The translations under genes and the position numbers were made by a program. A stretch of 64,000 nt of DNA from Muribaculaceae bacterium (GTDB taxonomy: Bacteria > Bacteroidota > Bacteroidia > Bacteroidales > Muribaculaceae). The DNA is taken from the NCBI GenBank assembly GCA_016290325.1, contig JAEETL010000001.1, positions 186,001 to 250,000 of the forward strand. The letters run 5' to 3'. A model generated the notes under the pieces. That model saw nothing but the letters and a program-made list of their open reading frames with translations. It did no database searches and was not told where the DNA came from. Each line of letters opens with the position of its first letter. Position 1 is the stretch's first letter. This document shows positions 37,067 through 47,027 of the stretch, one piece after another.

Positions 37067-38375
37067 ACTCGATGCGCGTGATCTTGGCCCCGATGGCATT
37101 GAGGCGTTCATCTATCTTGGCGTATCCGCGGTCTATCTGCTCGATGTGGTCGATGCGGCTCACGCCATCGGCGCTCATGGCGGCTATCAACATGGCAATA
37201 CCGGCACGGATGTCGGGCGAGACCATGTGGTTAGCTCGCAGGCGGATGTGGTGGTCGTGACCGACGACTACGGCACGGTGCGGGTCACACAGAATGATTT
37301 GTGCTCCCATGTCAATGAGTTTGTCTACAAAAAAGAGACGGCTCTCAAACATCTTTTGATGAATCAATATGCTGCCTTGAGCCTGCGTCGCCACCACCAG
37401 CAGCACGCTCAGCAGGTCGGGAGTGAGACCTGGCCATATCGCATCGGCTAGCGTCAGGATTGAGCCGTCCATGAATCGTTCCACCTCATAGTGCTCCTGC
37501 TGGGGAATAAACATGTCATCTCCCCTCTTTTCCAACCGCAACCCCAGACGGCGGAAACTGTCGGGGATGATACCCAAGTCTTTCCAGGAAACGTCCTTGA
37601 TGGTCAACTCGCTGCCTGTCATGGCCGCCATGCCAATGAAACTGCCCACTTCAATCATGTCAGGGAGAATGCGGTGGTGCGCACCATGCAGCTCATCCAC
37701 TCCCTCGATGGTCAGCAGGTTGGAAGCAATGCCGGTGATTTTAGCCCCCATCTGGTTCAGCATGCGGCACAATTGCTGGATATAGGGTTCACAAGCCGCG
37801 TTATAGATGGTGGTTGTGCCCTGGGCCATGACGGCTGCCATCACGATGTTGGCCGTGCCGGTTACCGAGGCCTCGTCGAGCAGCATGTAGGTCCCTTGCA
37901 GGCGGCCCTTGGTCTCAAATCGATAGGCTCGCTTTTCGGCGTCAAGCGCATATTCCGCCCCCAAATTGCAGATACCCCGAAAATGAGTATCCAAGCGTCG
38001 GCGACCGATTTTGTCTCCGCCAGGATTGGCGAAGTACATCATGCCTAGGCGACTCAACAGCGGCCCTATCAGCATCACTGAGCCCCGCAGTCGGGCGCAT
38101 TTGTTCATGAAGTCCTGGCTCTCGATGAACTCGGTGTCGATGTGTTCGGCCTTGAAACTATAGGTATTGTCGCCCTGCTGCTTGACGATGACACCCATGT
38201 CGCTGAGCAAGTGGATGAGGTTGTTCACGTCCAGAATGTCGGGTACGTTCTCGATGACGACCTCTTCGGTTGTCAACAGGGTCGCGCAGATGACTTCCAG
38301 CGCTTCGTTTTTGGCTCCTTGAGGGGTGATCTCGCCGTGCAGGCGGTGGTTACCTTCTACGATGAATGATGCCAT
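37065..38375 (-). CDS. murA: UDP-N-acetylglucosamine 1-carboxyvinyltransferase
   Basis: 436 aa; EPSP-synthase-like repeats, ITPQGAKNEALEVICATLLT, GSVMLIGPLLSR. Confidence 0.93.
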   Translation of the reverse strand: MASFIVEGNHRLHGEITPQGAKNEALEVICATLLTTEEVVIENVPDILDVNNLIHLLSDMGVIVKQQGDNTYSFKAEHIDTEFIESQDFMNKCARLRGSVMLIGPLLSRLGMMYFANPGGDKIGRRRLDTHFRGICNLGAEYALDAEKRAYRFETKGRLQGTYMLLDEASVTGTANIVMAAVMAQGTTTIYNAACEPYIQQLCRMLNQMGAKITGIASNLLTIEGVDELHGAHHRILPDMIEVGSFIGMAAMTGSELTIKDVSWKDLGIIPDSFRRLGLRLEKRGDDMFIPQQEHYEVERFMDGSILTLADAIWPGLTPDLLSVLLVVATQAQGSILIHQKMFESRLFFVDKLIDMGAQIILCDPHRAVVVGHDHHIRLRANHMVSPDIRAGIAMLIAAMSADGVSRIDHIEQIDRGYAKIDERLNAIGAKITRIE

Positions 38376-38396
38376 GATATTCAGATTTTTTATGTA

Positions 38397-39422
38397 TTAG
38401 ATGTAATTAACTTCTGGTTCTAGTTGTATGTGGAATTTATTGAAAACACTCTGCTGGATGAGACTGGCCAGTTCCATGATGTCGCCTGGTGTCGCTTGGC
38501 ATTCGTTGACCAAGATCAACGGTTGCTTGTCATAGACTGCCGCACCGCCATGTCGCTTGCCTTTCCACCCACATTGCTCGATGAGCCATGCGGCGGGTAT
38601 CTTGATGTGACGGTTATCGACCACATAATGGGGAACATCGGCATAGGAGTCAGCAACATGCTGGTAGACCTCAACTGGAACTACCGGGTTCTTGAAGAAA
38701 CTGCCGGCACTGCCCTTCTCACTAGGCTCGGGCAGCTTGGAACGGCGGATGTCGATCACCGCGTCGCGGATGGCCTGGGCCGAGGGTTTCACGCCCCGCG
38801 AATTGAATTCCCGCAACGGACCGTAATCCAAATGGAATACAGGGATGAGCGACAGCTTGTAGACCACAGCCGTGACGATGTGTTCCCCCTTCAAGCGTTG
38901 TTTGAAAATGCTGTCCCGATAGCCATACTCACATTCTTTGTCTTGGAATACCCGAGGCTCGCCAGTGGCGACTGCTACCGTTTCCACCTCATGGATGATA
39001 CTGTCTACCTCCACGCCATAAGCGCCGATGTTTTGGATGGCTGAAGCGCCGACTTCACCGGGAATGTAGGACAAGTTCTCGGTCCCGTAATAGTCGTCCC
39101 GAGCCATTTGGGCACAAAAGTCATCCCACACCACGCCCGAACCCACACGAAAGAATATGTGCTGGTCGTCGCGATACGCCTCCTCGATGAACTTGATGTC
39201 GGAATGCAGGATGGTGCCATCAAAGTCCCTAGTGAACAGCAGATTACTGCCGCTGCCAATGTGCAGAATTCGTTCCCCACAATCTCTAAGGGTAGCCAAG
39301 ACCTCAACAAGTTCATCCACTGTTTTGTAACTGATGAATTGCTTGGCCTTCACATCCATCCCGAAGGTGTTGTGCTCTCGCAGCGAGTAATGATGATGTA
39401 TGGTGATGGGTATGTCTCTCAT
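38397..39422 (-). CDS. murB: UDP-N-acetylenolpyruvoylglucosamine reductase
   Basis: NTFGMDVKAKQFISYKTVDELVEVL, IGSGSNLLFT, YIPGEVGASAIQNIGAYGVEV, GSAGSFFKNPVV. Confidence 0.95.
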   Translation of the reverse strand: MRDIPITIHHHYSLREHNTFGMDVKAKQFISYKTVDELVEVLATLRDCGERILHIGSGSNLLFTRDFDGTILHSDIKFIEEAYRDDQHIFFRVGSGVVWDDFCAQMARDDYYGTENLSYIPGEVGASAIQNIGAYGVEVDSIIHEVETVAVATGEPRVFQDKECEYGYRDSIFKQRLKGEHIVTAVVYKLSLIPVFHLDYGPLREFNSRGVKPSAQAIRDAVIDIRRSKLPEPSEKGSAGSFFKNPVVPVEVYQHVADSYADVPHYVVDNRHIKIPAAWLIEQCGWKGKRHGGAAVYDKQPLILVNECQATPGDIMELASLIQQSVFNKFHIQLEPEVNYI

Positions 39423-39443
39423 TGTCTCATTGATTTAAGACTG

Positions 39444-39475
39444 CAAATTTAGTGCAAGAAGAGCGATTTGCCAAA
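39444..39475 (-). promoter_or_regulatory. murB promoter (TTTG-N20-TAAATTTG)
   Basis: rc of CAAATTTA (39444-39451) and CAAA (39472-39475), spacing 20. Confidence 0.65.
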
Positions 39476-39554
39476 TTTGTTTGAGCAAATCCGAGGCGCC
39501 GCCTGAATTATGTAAATTTAGTGCAAGAAGAGCGATTTACCAAATCTATTTGAG
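39445..39554. repeat. 41-bp direct repeat pair (39445-39485 and 39514-39554) in murB/GH97 intergenic region
   Basis: AAATTTAGTGCAAGAAGAGCGATTTGCCAAATTTGTTTGAG vs AAATTTAGTGCAAGAAGAGCGATTTACCAAATCTATTTGAG, 3 mismatches. Confidence 0.9.
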
Positions 39555-39650
39555 GCTGGATGATATTTTTCAACCTTTTGACTCAAAAATGCTCATCGAG
39601 TTGATAAAAACACTATCTTTGCGCATAATAACTTAAAAAAGAGTAATAAA

Positions 39651-41597
39651 TTGAAACAGAAACTTTTGCTTGTAGTGCTTTTGGCAGCCTTCGGTTTGCT
39701 CGCCATAGCAGCGCCCAGGGTGGAAACCATTTCCTCACCCAATGGAAATATAAGGATTGAAGTGTGCATTGGCGATCAGTTGCAGTACAGTGTTTATCGC
39801 GGTGAAGAATTGGTGCTCAAGGATAATGTATTGACCCTGCAGATGAGGAATGAACGGTTTGGCGACAAACCGCAACTCAAGGGCTGCAAGCGGTCCCGCA
39901 TCGATGAGATCATCAGGCCTGTAGTGCCAATGAAATATGCTGTGGTGCCCAACAAAGCCAATCAAATGTCGCTCACTTTTAAAGGCGGCATTGGCGTCGA
40001 TTTTCGTGCCTATGACAACGGAATTGCTTATCGTTTCAATATCAACAAAGGCAAGAAGAAGGTTGATGTCGTGGACGAGGGCGTGGAACTGAATTTCCCA
40101 GTGCCGTTTATGGCCCATATCTCCAAGACAGACACTTATGCCATGTCCTGTGAAAAGCCCTATACACACATCTCTACTAGCGAGTTGCAGGAGGGTGACC
40201 AGATGACTTACTTGCCCATCTTGTTTGAAAGCCCGCGGGGTACCAAGGTGCTCTTCTCAGAGAGTGATGTGCGCGATTATCCCCACATCTTCCTGACGCC
40301 TAATGGCAAAAACGGGTTCTCGTCCATTTTTCCCAAATCTCCTGAGACCTGGGAACCCAGCGGTGACCGTGGTTGGAAGATTACTAAGGAGCGTGACTGT
40401 ATCGCAGCCCAGATTGACGGGCGCCGTTCGTTACCGTGGCGCTTTGCAGTCATCGGTGACGATGCCACCATCGCGGGGAATCAGATGGAAGTCGTGCTCG
40501 CTGGCCAATGCGAACTTGATGACGTGTCGTGGATTAAGCCTGGCCAGGTGAACTGGGATTGGTGGAATCATTGGACCGTCTGGGGGGTGGACTTTGAAAC
40601 GGGCATCAACAACGATACTTACAAATACATCATCGATGTCGCTTCAAGATTTGGAGTGGAATATATCCTGCTCGATGAGGGATGGAACAAGAGCGTGAAA
40701 GACCCCTTTACCACCCGTGATGAGATTAACGTTCAGGAACTGGTGGACTATGGTCGCCAGAAAGGTGTGGGTGTATGGCTATGGCTGTCATGGCTCACCG
40801 TCGAGCATCACATGGACCTGATACCCTATTATGCCAAAATGGGCGTAAAGGGTTTGAAGATTGACTTCATGGATCACAGTAACCAGTGGATGGTCAACTA
40901 CTATGAGCGCATCGTCCGCGAGTGTGCCAAGTACAAGCTGATGGTCGATTTCCACGGCGCATTCAAGCCATCGGGACTTGAGCAGCGCCTGCCTAACCTG
41001 CTCTCCTATGAGGGCGTGCTAGGACTGGAGCAATGTGCTGGCTGCGAACCCAAGAACAGCATCTGGTTACCGTTTATGCGTAATGCCGTGGGTGCGATGG
41101 ACTTCACGCCAGGAGCGATGCAGAATGCGCAACCCGAGGACAATTGGGGAACCGGTTCCCTGCCGATGGGCGGTGGCACGCGTGCCTACCAAATGGCCCT
41201 CTACGTCTGCTTCGAGAGTGGCTTGCAGATGCTGGCAGACAGTCCCACGCGCTACCTGCGCGAAGCTGAATGCACCGAATTCATCGCATCGGTGCCCACC
41301 ACGTGGGATGATACCCGCATCCTTGCCGCCAAGGCTGGCGACTACTATGTCGTCGCTAAGCGCAAGGGCGAGCAGTGGTTTATCGGCGCCATTACCGGCG
41401 AGCGCAAGCAACCGCTCGACTTGACCATCTCGCTCGATTTCTTGACCAAGCCGGGCCAACTGACCTATTTCCAGGACGGTCGCAACGCCCACCGCATTGC
41501 CGTCGATTACAAGAAGGGCGAACAGGCTGTCACCCCGCAGACCACGTTGCAGCTGCACATCGTCCGCAATGGTGGCTGGTGCGGCGTTGTGAAATAA
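39651..41597 (+). CDS. glycoside hydrolase family 97 (SusB-like alpha-glucosidase/galactosidase)
   Basis: GH97 pattern: DFRAYDNGIAYRF, YILLDEGWNKSVKDPF, GVWLWLSWLTVE, VDFHGAFKPSGLEQRLPNLLSYEGVLGLE; TTG start. Confidence 0.93.
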   Translation: MKQKLLLVVLLAAFGLLAIAAPRVETISSPNGNIRIEVCIGDQLQYSVYRGEELVLKDNVLTLQMRNERFGDKPQLKGCKRSRIDEIIRPVVPMKYAVVPNKANQMSLTFKGGIGVDFRAYDNGIAYRFNINKGKKKVDVVDEGVELNFPVPFMAHISKTDTYAMSCEKPYTHISTSELQEGDQMTYLPILFESPRGTKVLFSESDVRDYPHIFLTPNGKNGFSSIFPKSPETWEPSGDRGWKITKERDCIAAQIDGRRSLPWRFAVIGDDATIAGNQMEVVLAGQCELDDVSWIKPGQVNWDWWNHWTVWGVDFETGINNDTYKYIIDVASRFGVEYILLDEGWNKSVKDPFTTRDEINVQELVDYGRQKGVGVWLWLSWLTVEHHMDLIPYYAKMGVKGLKIDFMDHSNQWMVNYYERIVRECAKYKLMVDFHGAFKPSGLEQRLPNLLSYEGVLGLEQCAGCEPKNSIWLPFMRNAVGAMDFTPGAMQNAQPEDNWGTGSLPMGGGTRAYQMALYVCFESGLQMLADSPTRYLREAECTEFIASVPTTWDDTRILAAKAGDYYVVAKRKGEQWFIGAITGERKQPLDLTISLDFLTKPGQLTYFQDGRNAHRIAVDYKKGEQAVTPQTTLQLHIVRNGGWCGVVK

Positions 41598-41624
41598 GAA
41601 TCACATCTCACATAGTTCCAAACG

Positions 41625-42971
41625 ATGACTATCTGTAGAAGGTTTGTTATTACGCTTTTGCTCATGCTGCTGGCTCTTGTTTCTTGGAGTCAGCAGTTGC
41701 CGCTTGCGACCGATGACGTGAAGGTGGATGCTCCAGTCTATGATGTCGTCGTTGTTGGAGGAGGCCCTGCCGGCATTGGAGCTGCTCTCGCGGCGGTCCG
41801 GGTCGGTGCCCGCACGGCGCTCGTGGAGCGCGATTCCAGGATAGGCGGAACGACAGTCCAGGCCGAGGTGTGTGATATGGGACTTTTCTATGCGTGGCGG
41901 CGACAGATTATTGCCGGTCCGGTTTGGGATTTGGTAACCGAGGCGGTAGCTGCTGCACATGGTAGCCTGCCTGATTTTTCCAAGCAGGAGCCGGACAAGT
42001 GGATGGAGAGTTGTGTCCATGTTGACCCCGTTATTTATTCCCGCATCGCCGAGGAAACTTTGCGTAAAGCCGGTGTGGACCTCATCTTGAACGTTGAGGT
42101 GACCACTGTCGAACGTGTTGACTGTGGATGGCTTGTCGGGCCTGTCATTGGACGCCAGGTCGTGGACGCGACGGGCAATGCGACGGTGGCTGCACTGGCG
42201 GGTGCTGAACGCGTTAAGCCCTCAGACGACATCCGTCAACCGGGTTCCTACTTCTTTTGGATTTCCTCACAGGGCTTGGAGTTTGACGCCGAGGCGGTGA
42301 ATCGCGCACACAAACAGGCGATTGCCGATGGCGAACTGTTGCCTACAGATGTCTATGTGGGTATGCCGTTTTTCATTCGCAAGGGAGGAGGCTCCGGGTG
42401 CTACATTCCGTTGGCTGATAATTCCACCCCGGAGGCTCGCGCCGAAACGAACCGTCGTGGCGTGGAGGCGCGGGATCGTGTCCTGGCATTTATCCGTCGC
42501 CAGAAAGGACTGGAAAATGTCGAACTTGTGGCCAGCGCGAGTGAGGTGGGTGTGCGTGAGACCTATCGTGTCGTCGGCGAGAAGACAATAACCGAGAGCG
42601 AGTATCTTGAGGGCTATGTGCCCGACGATGCACTCTCATGGTCCTACTGGATGGTGGACGAACACAATGCGGGGAGCAGTGGCGCCCGTCTTGTCTTCCA
42701 CGAGAAAGACCGCGTCGGTGCGGTGCCGCTTGGTGCAATGCTGCCAAAGGGTGTGCCTGACATGCTTGTTGCTGGGCGCGCAGTCTCGAGCGACCACGGC
42801 GCTAATTCGGCCTTGCGTGTCCAGGCATCATGCATGGCGATGGGGCAGGCTGCCGGTGTTGTCGCCGCCCTCGCTGCTGCCAACAAGGTCGATCCCCGTG
42901 AGGTTCCTCTTGACCTCGTGCGCCAGCGTCTGACAGATATCGGGCATATTGTCCCTTATAAAGACCATTAA
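41625..42971 (+). CDS. secreted FAD-dependent oxidoreductase
   Basis: Signal peptide; YDVVVVGGGPAGIGAALAAVRVGARTALVERDSRIGGT. Confidence 0.9.
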   Translation: MTICRRFVITLLLMLLALVSWSQQLPLATDDVKVDAPVYDVVVVGGGPAGIGAALAAVRVGARTALVERDSRIGGTTVQAEVCDMGLFYAWRRQIIAGPVWDLVTEAVAAAHGSLPDFSKQEPDKWMESCVHVDPVIYSRIAEETLRKAGVDLILNVEVTTVERVDCGWLVGPVIGRQVVDATGNATVAALAGAERVKPSDDIRQPGSYFFWISSQGLEFDAEAVNRAHKQAIADGELLPTDVYVGMPFFIRKGGGSGCYIPLADNSTPEARAETNRRGVEARDRVLAFIRRQKGLENVELVASASEVGVRETYRVVGEKTITESEYLEGYVPDDALSWSYWMVDEHNAGSSGARLVFHEKDRVGAVPLGAMLPKGVPDMLVAGRAVSSDHGANSALRVQASCMAMGQAAGVVAALAAANKVDPREVPLDLVRQRLTDIGHIVPYKDH

Positions 42972-43200
42972 CCGATGCAGAAAAATAGTAATCATTCGCA
43001 CCCAATCTCTATGTCACAAGGGGGTGTAAATAATAATTGAAAAGTATACCATTGGATAGAAGTTTCGTGTGATATCAATTCAGATTTTAAAATTGAGAAT
43101 CAGAAAGATGTGTAGAACAATCCTTTATTGAAAATATATTATAAACTGCTATATCTAGAATTATTATTTGGTATACTCTTATGTTATCATTTTCATCATT

Positions 43201-44532
43201 TTATAGAAATGGTGTCATGTAAACAGGAAGCAGCAGTGTTTCCTCATCTTTTTTAAAATCCTTGGTGTAAATCAGATAACGCCGATCAACGATATGAGAA
43301 TACTTCTGACAAAAAACATCCAGAGACTTATGAGATTTGTAACCTGATGATTTGACTTCAATTGGGTGTAACTTGGCGCCTCGTGAGAGCAGAAAATCTA
43401 TCTCATAATAATGGGTTTCGTCCTTAGGCCAGGTGTAATAGAACAGTTTGTTACCAGATGCTGTCAGCACCTGTGCTATCGTGTTCTCATAGACGTAACC
43501 CAGATTGGTGCTTAGTTTATCATTTAAAAGTTTCTGATAGATGATATTCTCGGTATGATCCTTGTCCCAGAATGCAAGAGTGACGAAAATGCCTGTGTCG
43601 GCGCAGAATATCTTGAACTTTGAACGATTCTTAGTCAGTGACATCCCTACATTCGGTTCGTTTGAATGATAGGAAAAAAGAGCCGTTTTGCTGTCTTCAA
43701 GATCCTTCAGAAGTTCAACCAGTTTCTCGTCATTGACATCGCCAAGCACGGTATATGGCTTATAACGATTGCTGACCTGGCTTAATTGAGACGGAATCTC
43801 CATAAAGAGTGTCTCTAAGCGTCCTGTTTCATCAAGCTTTTGAAAGTCTTCTTGATAAACTTTAATGATGCCACGTTTCACTTGGTCCACCATACTGAAA
43901 TTGTTGGTCTCAATATATGTTTTCACTGCTTGTGGCATACCGCCAACCAACATATAAAGTCTGAAATCACGTATCTTGTCACGATGGGCTCTATCCAACG
44001 GGAGCCGCCTTTCATAAAAAGTGCGGAGCAGGGGCACAGTTGCTTCGTCACCCAAAGCCCATCGGAACTCTTCATAGTCCATCGGATATAGCGTCACACG
44101 CTCCTCCTCGCTGGGTATAGTGATGTTCTTTGTATTCTTCTTGATACTAATGAGAGAGCCTGTCTCAATGTAATCATAGCGGCCATCTTTTACAAGATAC
44201 TTTATTGCTTGCCGGGCTAGTGGGCATTTTTGCACCTCATCAAAGATGATGACCGACTTACGCTCTTTGAGCACAACATTATATAAGACTTGCAATTGCA
44301 AAAAGATGAAATCTTTGTTCATGAGATTGTTGAACAAGGATTTCACTTCATCGGATGCTTCGTTGAAGTCAATTAGGATATAGGACTCATATTCATTTTT
44401 TGCGAACTGTTCAACAAGTGTTGACTTGCCCACACGACGCGCCCCTTCTATCAAGATAGCCGATTTGCCATTCTGCGCTCGTTTCCACTCGAGAAGGCGA
44501 TCATAAAGCTTTCGTCTGAATATTCTCTCCAT
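43201..44532 (-). CDS. AAA+ ATP-binding protein (AAA_14/DUF4143 family)
   Basis: ILIEGARRVGKSTLVEQFA, VIIFDEVQKCP, C-terminal HYYEIDFLLSRGAKLHPIEVKSSG; promoter at 44560-44591 supports ATG at 44532. Confidence 0.9.
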   Translation of the reverse strand: MERIFRRKLYDRLLEWKRAQNGKSAILIEGARRVGKSTLVEQFAKNEYESYILIDFNEASDEVKSLFNNLMNKDFIFLQLQVLYNVVLKERKSVIIFDEVQKCPLARQAIKYLVKDGRYDYIETGSLISIKKNTKNITIPSEEERVTLYPMDYEEFRWALGDEATVPLLRTFYERRLPLDRAHRDKIRDFRLYMLVGGMPQAVKTYIETNNFSMVDQVKRGIIKVYQEDFQKLDETGRLETLFMEIPSQLSQVSNRYKPYTVLGDVNDEKLVELLKDLEDSKTALFSYHSNEPNVGMSLTKNRSKFKIFCADTGIFVTLAFWDKDHTENIIYQKLLNDKLSTNLGYVYENTIAQVLTASGNKLFYYTWPKDETHYYEIDFLLSRGAKLHPIEVKSSGYKSHKSLDVFCQKYSHIVDRRYLIYTKDFKKDEETLLLPVYMTPFL

Positions 44533-44559
44533 AATCGTTACGATGCCTGATTTCGTGTG

Positions 44560-44591
44560 CAAATGTAGTGCATCGATTTAAATTACGCAAA
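44560..44591 (-). promoter_or_regulatory. promoter of AAA+/DUF4143 gene (TTTG-N20-TACATTTG)
   Basis: rc of CAAATGTA (44560-44567) and CAAA (44588-44591), spacing 20. Confidence 0.6.
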
Positions 44592-44599
44592 TGTTTACG

Positions 44600-44662
44600 T
44601 TAAAAACATCCGAAAATACCGAAATTATTGTTTTTAAAACATCCGAAAACACGGGAATTATT
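44600..44662. repeat. degenerate 30-bp tandem repeat, period 33
   Basis: TTAAAAACATCCGAAAATACCGAAATTATT (44600-44629) and TTTAAAACATCCGAAAACACGGGAATTATT (44633-44662). Confidence 0.75.
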
Positions 44663-46052
44663 TGCCGATGCAGAAGTGAGAGAAGATTTCACCGAGGATG
44701 TTGTCGGTGGTGATTTCGCCGGTAATGGAGCCGAGCCAGTGGAGACATTCGCGGATATCTTGTCCGAGGAGGTCGCCGCTCAAGCCGTTGTCAAGGCCGT
44801 CGATGGCGCGTGTGAGTGCTTCGCCAGCGCGGGTAAGCGCCTCATAGTGGCGGGCGTTGGTTACGATGACAGTGTCGGCCTCTACATCTGGCAAGGATGC
44901 TGTGGTGACGATGAGGTCGCGCAGGGCCTCAATGTCACTATCGCGCTTAGCACTGATGGCAACGACTGGTATGCCCTCGGGTAGGACGTCGTTTAGCTCA
45001 CTCCTCGCAGCTAGATCGTCGTCAAGGTCGGTCTTGTTGAGCACGGCTATAAGAGCCTTGCCGTTGCAGTGGGATAGGATGTCATGGGCCATACTGGTAT
45101 CGGCGCTGGTGACGTCAACAACCCAGAGCACGACTTTAGCCTTGTCCATGGCCTGCCAGGTGCGCTTGATGCCCATCTGCTCTACAGTGTCGGTTGACTG
45201 GCGGATACCGGCCGTGTCGATGAAGCGGTACAGCGTGCCGCCCATGATCACGGTGTCCTCGATGGTGTCACGTGTGGTGCCGTGGACGTCGCTTACCAGG
45301 GCGCGATCGTCACGCAGCAGGGCGTTCAACAGGGTCGATTTGCCGGCGTTGGTCTGGCCCACGATAGCGACGGGCAGACCGTTGCGGATGGCATTACCAT
45401 CACGATAAGAGTCGGCCAAGCGCGAGATGAGCGCTTGTATTTCATGTGCTAGGGCAGTCACCTCGCCGCGGTCGGCAAAGGTCACGTCTTCCTCGCTGAA
45501 GTCCAGTTCAAGTTCGATGAGCGAGACAAAGCGCAGCAGTTTGTCACGCAAGCCACGCAGTTCGTCGCTATAGCGACCCCGCATCTGGCTCATCGCCACT
45601 TGGTGGGCTGCGCGCGACTGCGCCTCAATGACATCGGCTACGGCCTCGGCCTGAGAGAGGTCCATGCGGCCATTAGCGAAGGCGCGGCGTGTGAATTCGC
45701 CCGCCAGGGCATGGCGGCAACCCGCATCAATGAGCGCATGTGTCACTTGTTGCTGGATCCACGTCGAGCCATGGCATGACAGTTCCACCACATCCTCGCC
45801 CGTAAATGAGTTGGGCGCGCGATAGATTGTCAGCACAGCCTGATCGAGCACGTCGCCGTTATTATCCACCACGTTGCCCAGATGGACTGTGTGCGTTGCC
45901 ATGTCGTTTAATGGTTTGCCTTGCCAGCATCGTTGCACAATGTCTAGCGTCTCGGGTCCGCTTACGCGGATAACGGCGATGCCTCCTCGGCCCTGCGGGG
46001 TCGAGACGGCGCAGATGGTATCGCCCATGCCATTCATTTCAATCGTGTTCAT
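44658..46052 (-). CDS. mnmE: tRNA modification GTPase MnmE
   Basis: TICAVSTPQGRGGIAVIRVSGP, VAIVGQTNAGKSTLLNALL, DTAGIRQSTDTVEQMGI, C-terminal FCIGK. Confidence 0.97.
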   Translation of the reverse strand: MNTIEMNGMGDTICAVSTPQGRGGIAVIRVSGPETLDIVQRCWQGKPLNDMATHTVHLGNVVDNNGDVLDQAVLTIYRAPNSFTGEDVVELSCHGSTWIQQQVTHALIDAGCRHALAGEFTRRAFANGRMDLSQAEAVADVIEAQSRAAHQVAMSQMRGRYSDELRGLRDKLLRFVSLIELELDFSEEDVTFADRGEVTALAHEIQALISRLADSYRDGNAIRNGLPVAIVGQTNAGKSTLLNALLRDDRALVSDVHGTTRDTIEDTVIMGGTLYRFIDTAGIRQSTDTVEQMGIKRTWQAMDKAKVVLWVVDVTSADTSMAHDILSHCNGKALIAVLNKTDLDDDLAARSELNDVLPEGIPVVAISAKRDSDIEALRDLIVTTASLPDVEADTVIVTNARHYEALTRAGEALTRAIDGLDNGLSGDLLGQDIRECLHWLGSITGEITTDNILGEIFSHFCIGK

Positions 46053-46936
46053 CGTCTTGGGTAGTATTTAGGCCAGTCCTTAATGTTCTCCTTGCTCTCG
46101 ATAACGTTTTCGACGCCATCCTCGAGCGACGCCAGGAAGTTATATCCTGTCAAAGCCTCCACCTGGTCGATGGTGGTGGCATAGTTAGTCCAGCTATTGG
46201 GCAGTTCCTTGTTCTCCATCACAAAGGCGATGGCACGGTTCTGCTTGGGTGAATAGATGACCTTGAAGAAGCGCTCGGGCACGGCGATATCGCCATATTT
46301 GCCGATGTATTCCATGTCGTCCGAGAAGATGGGGCCCGTGAACACGATGAGTCGCTCGGCCGTGCGTGACCACTTGTGCACCGCTTCCTCGAGATGGCGC
46401 CACTCACCATCGTTCATCTCGGCAACCTGTGGGCAGATGTTGGTCATCAGGAAACATTGTTCCATGGCTGTCTTGTTCCATCGCATGTCCATCGCTGGAG
46501 CCATGTGGCCGCGTGTGTAGCCGCTCTCCTTGTATTCCCACCAGTCGGGGCAGCCCTTGACGTTGTGGTCGCGCTCAAACTGGTAGTCGTTACGGTTCTC
46601 GGCGTCACGCGAGTCGGCCATCGAGGTCATGGTGTTGGTCAGCTCGTATGCCACGCAATTGGGTACGCGGTAGTTCTTGTTGAAATACACCACGATAGAC
46701 TTGTAGCGCACCGTCTGGTTCTCGAGCCGTTCAGGCAGTCTCACGTCGAGCAGTGACTGATCGCCCGTCGACTGGTACTCCTTGCCTTCACCCTGTTTGT
46801 CGGTAGTCTGCTCCTCGGTAGGCAGTTCATCGTTGTAGGCACTCTTGTAGAAAGAGTTCTTCAGGTCAGCTCCCTTATATCCCAGCAGCAGTAATAGCAC
46901 AGCCCCAATCAGGTATAATATCTTCTTCTTGCTCAT
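46049..46936 (-). CDS. DNA/RNA non-specific endonuclease (NucA family), N-terminal TM
   Basis: SGYTRGHMAPAMDMRWNKTAMEQCFLMTNICPQ. Confidence 0.9.
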   Translation of the reverse strand: MSKKKILYLIGAVLLLLLGYKGADLKNSFYKSAYNDELPTEEQTTDKQGEGKEYQSTGDQSLLDVRLPERLENQTVRYKSIVVYFNKNYRVPNCVAYELTNTMTSMADSRDAENRNDYQFERDHNVKGCPDWWEYKESGYTRGHMAPAMDMRWNKTAMEQCFLMTNICPQVAEMNDGEWRHLEEAVHKWSRTAERLIVFTGPIFSDDMEYIGKYGDIAVPERFFKVIYSPKQNRAIAFVMENKELPNSWTNYATTIDQVEALTGYNFLASLEDGVENVIESKENIKDWPKYYPRR

Positions 46937-46965
46937 ATATTACTGTCAATTTAGTTTCATGGCCA

Positions 46966-46997
46966 CAAAGTTAGTAAAACTTATCTTGAATAACAAA
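46966..46997 (-). promoter_or_regulatory. promoter of the endonuclease(-mnmE) transcript (TTTG-N20-TAACTTTG)
   Basis: rc of CAAAGTTA (46966-46973) and CAAA (46994-46997), spacing 20. Confidence 0.6.
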
Positions 46998-47027
46998 TCT
47001 ACCTGCCGCTTCATGTATGCTAAATAA

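Noticed and set aside
37491-38048. 185-aa plus-strand ORF
   Set aside because: Antisense to murA.
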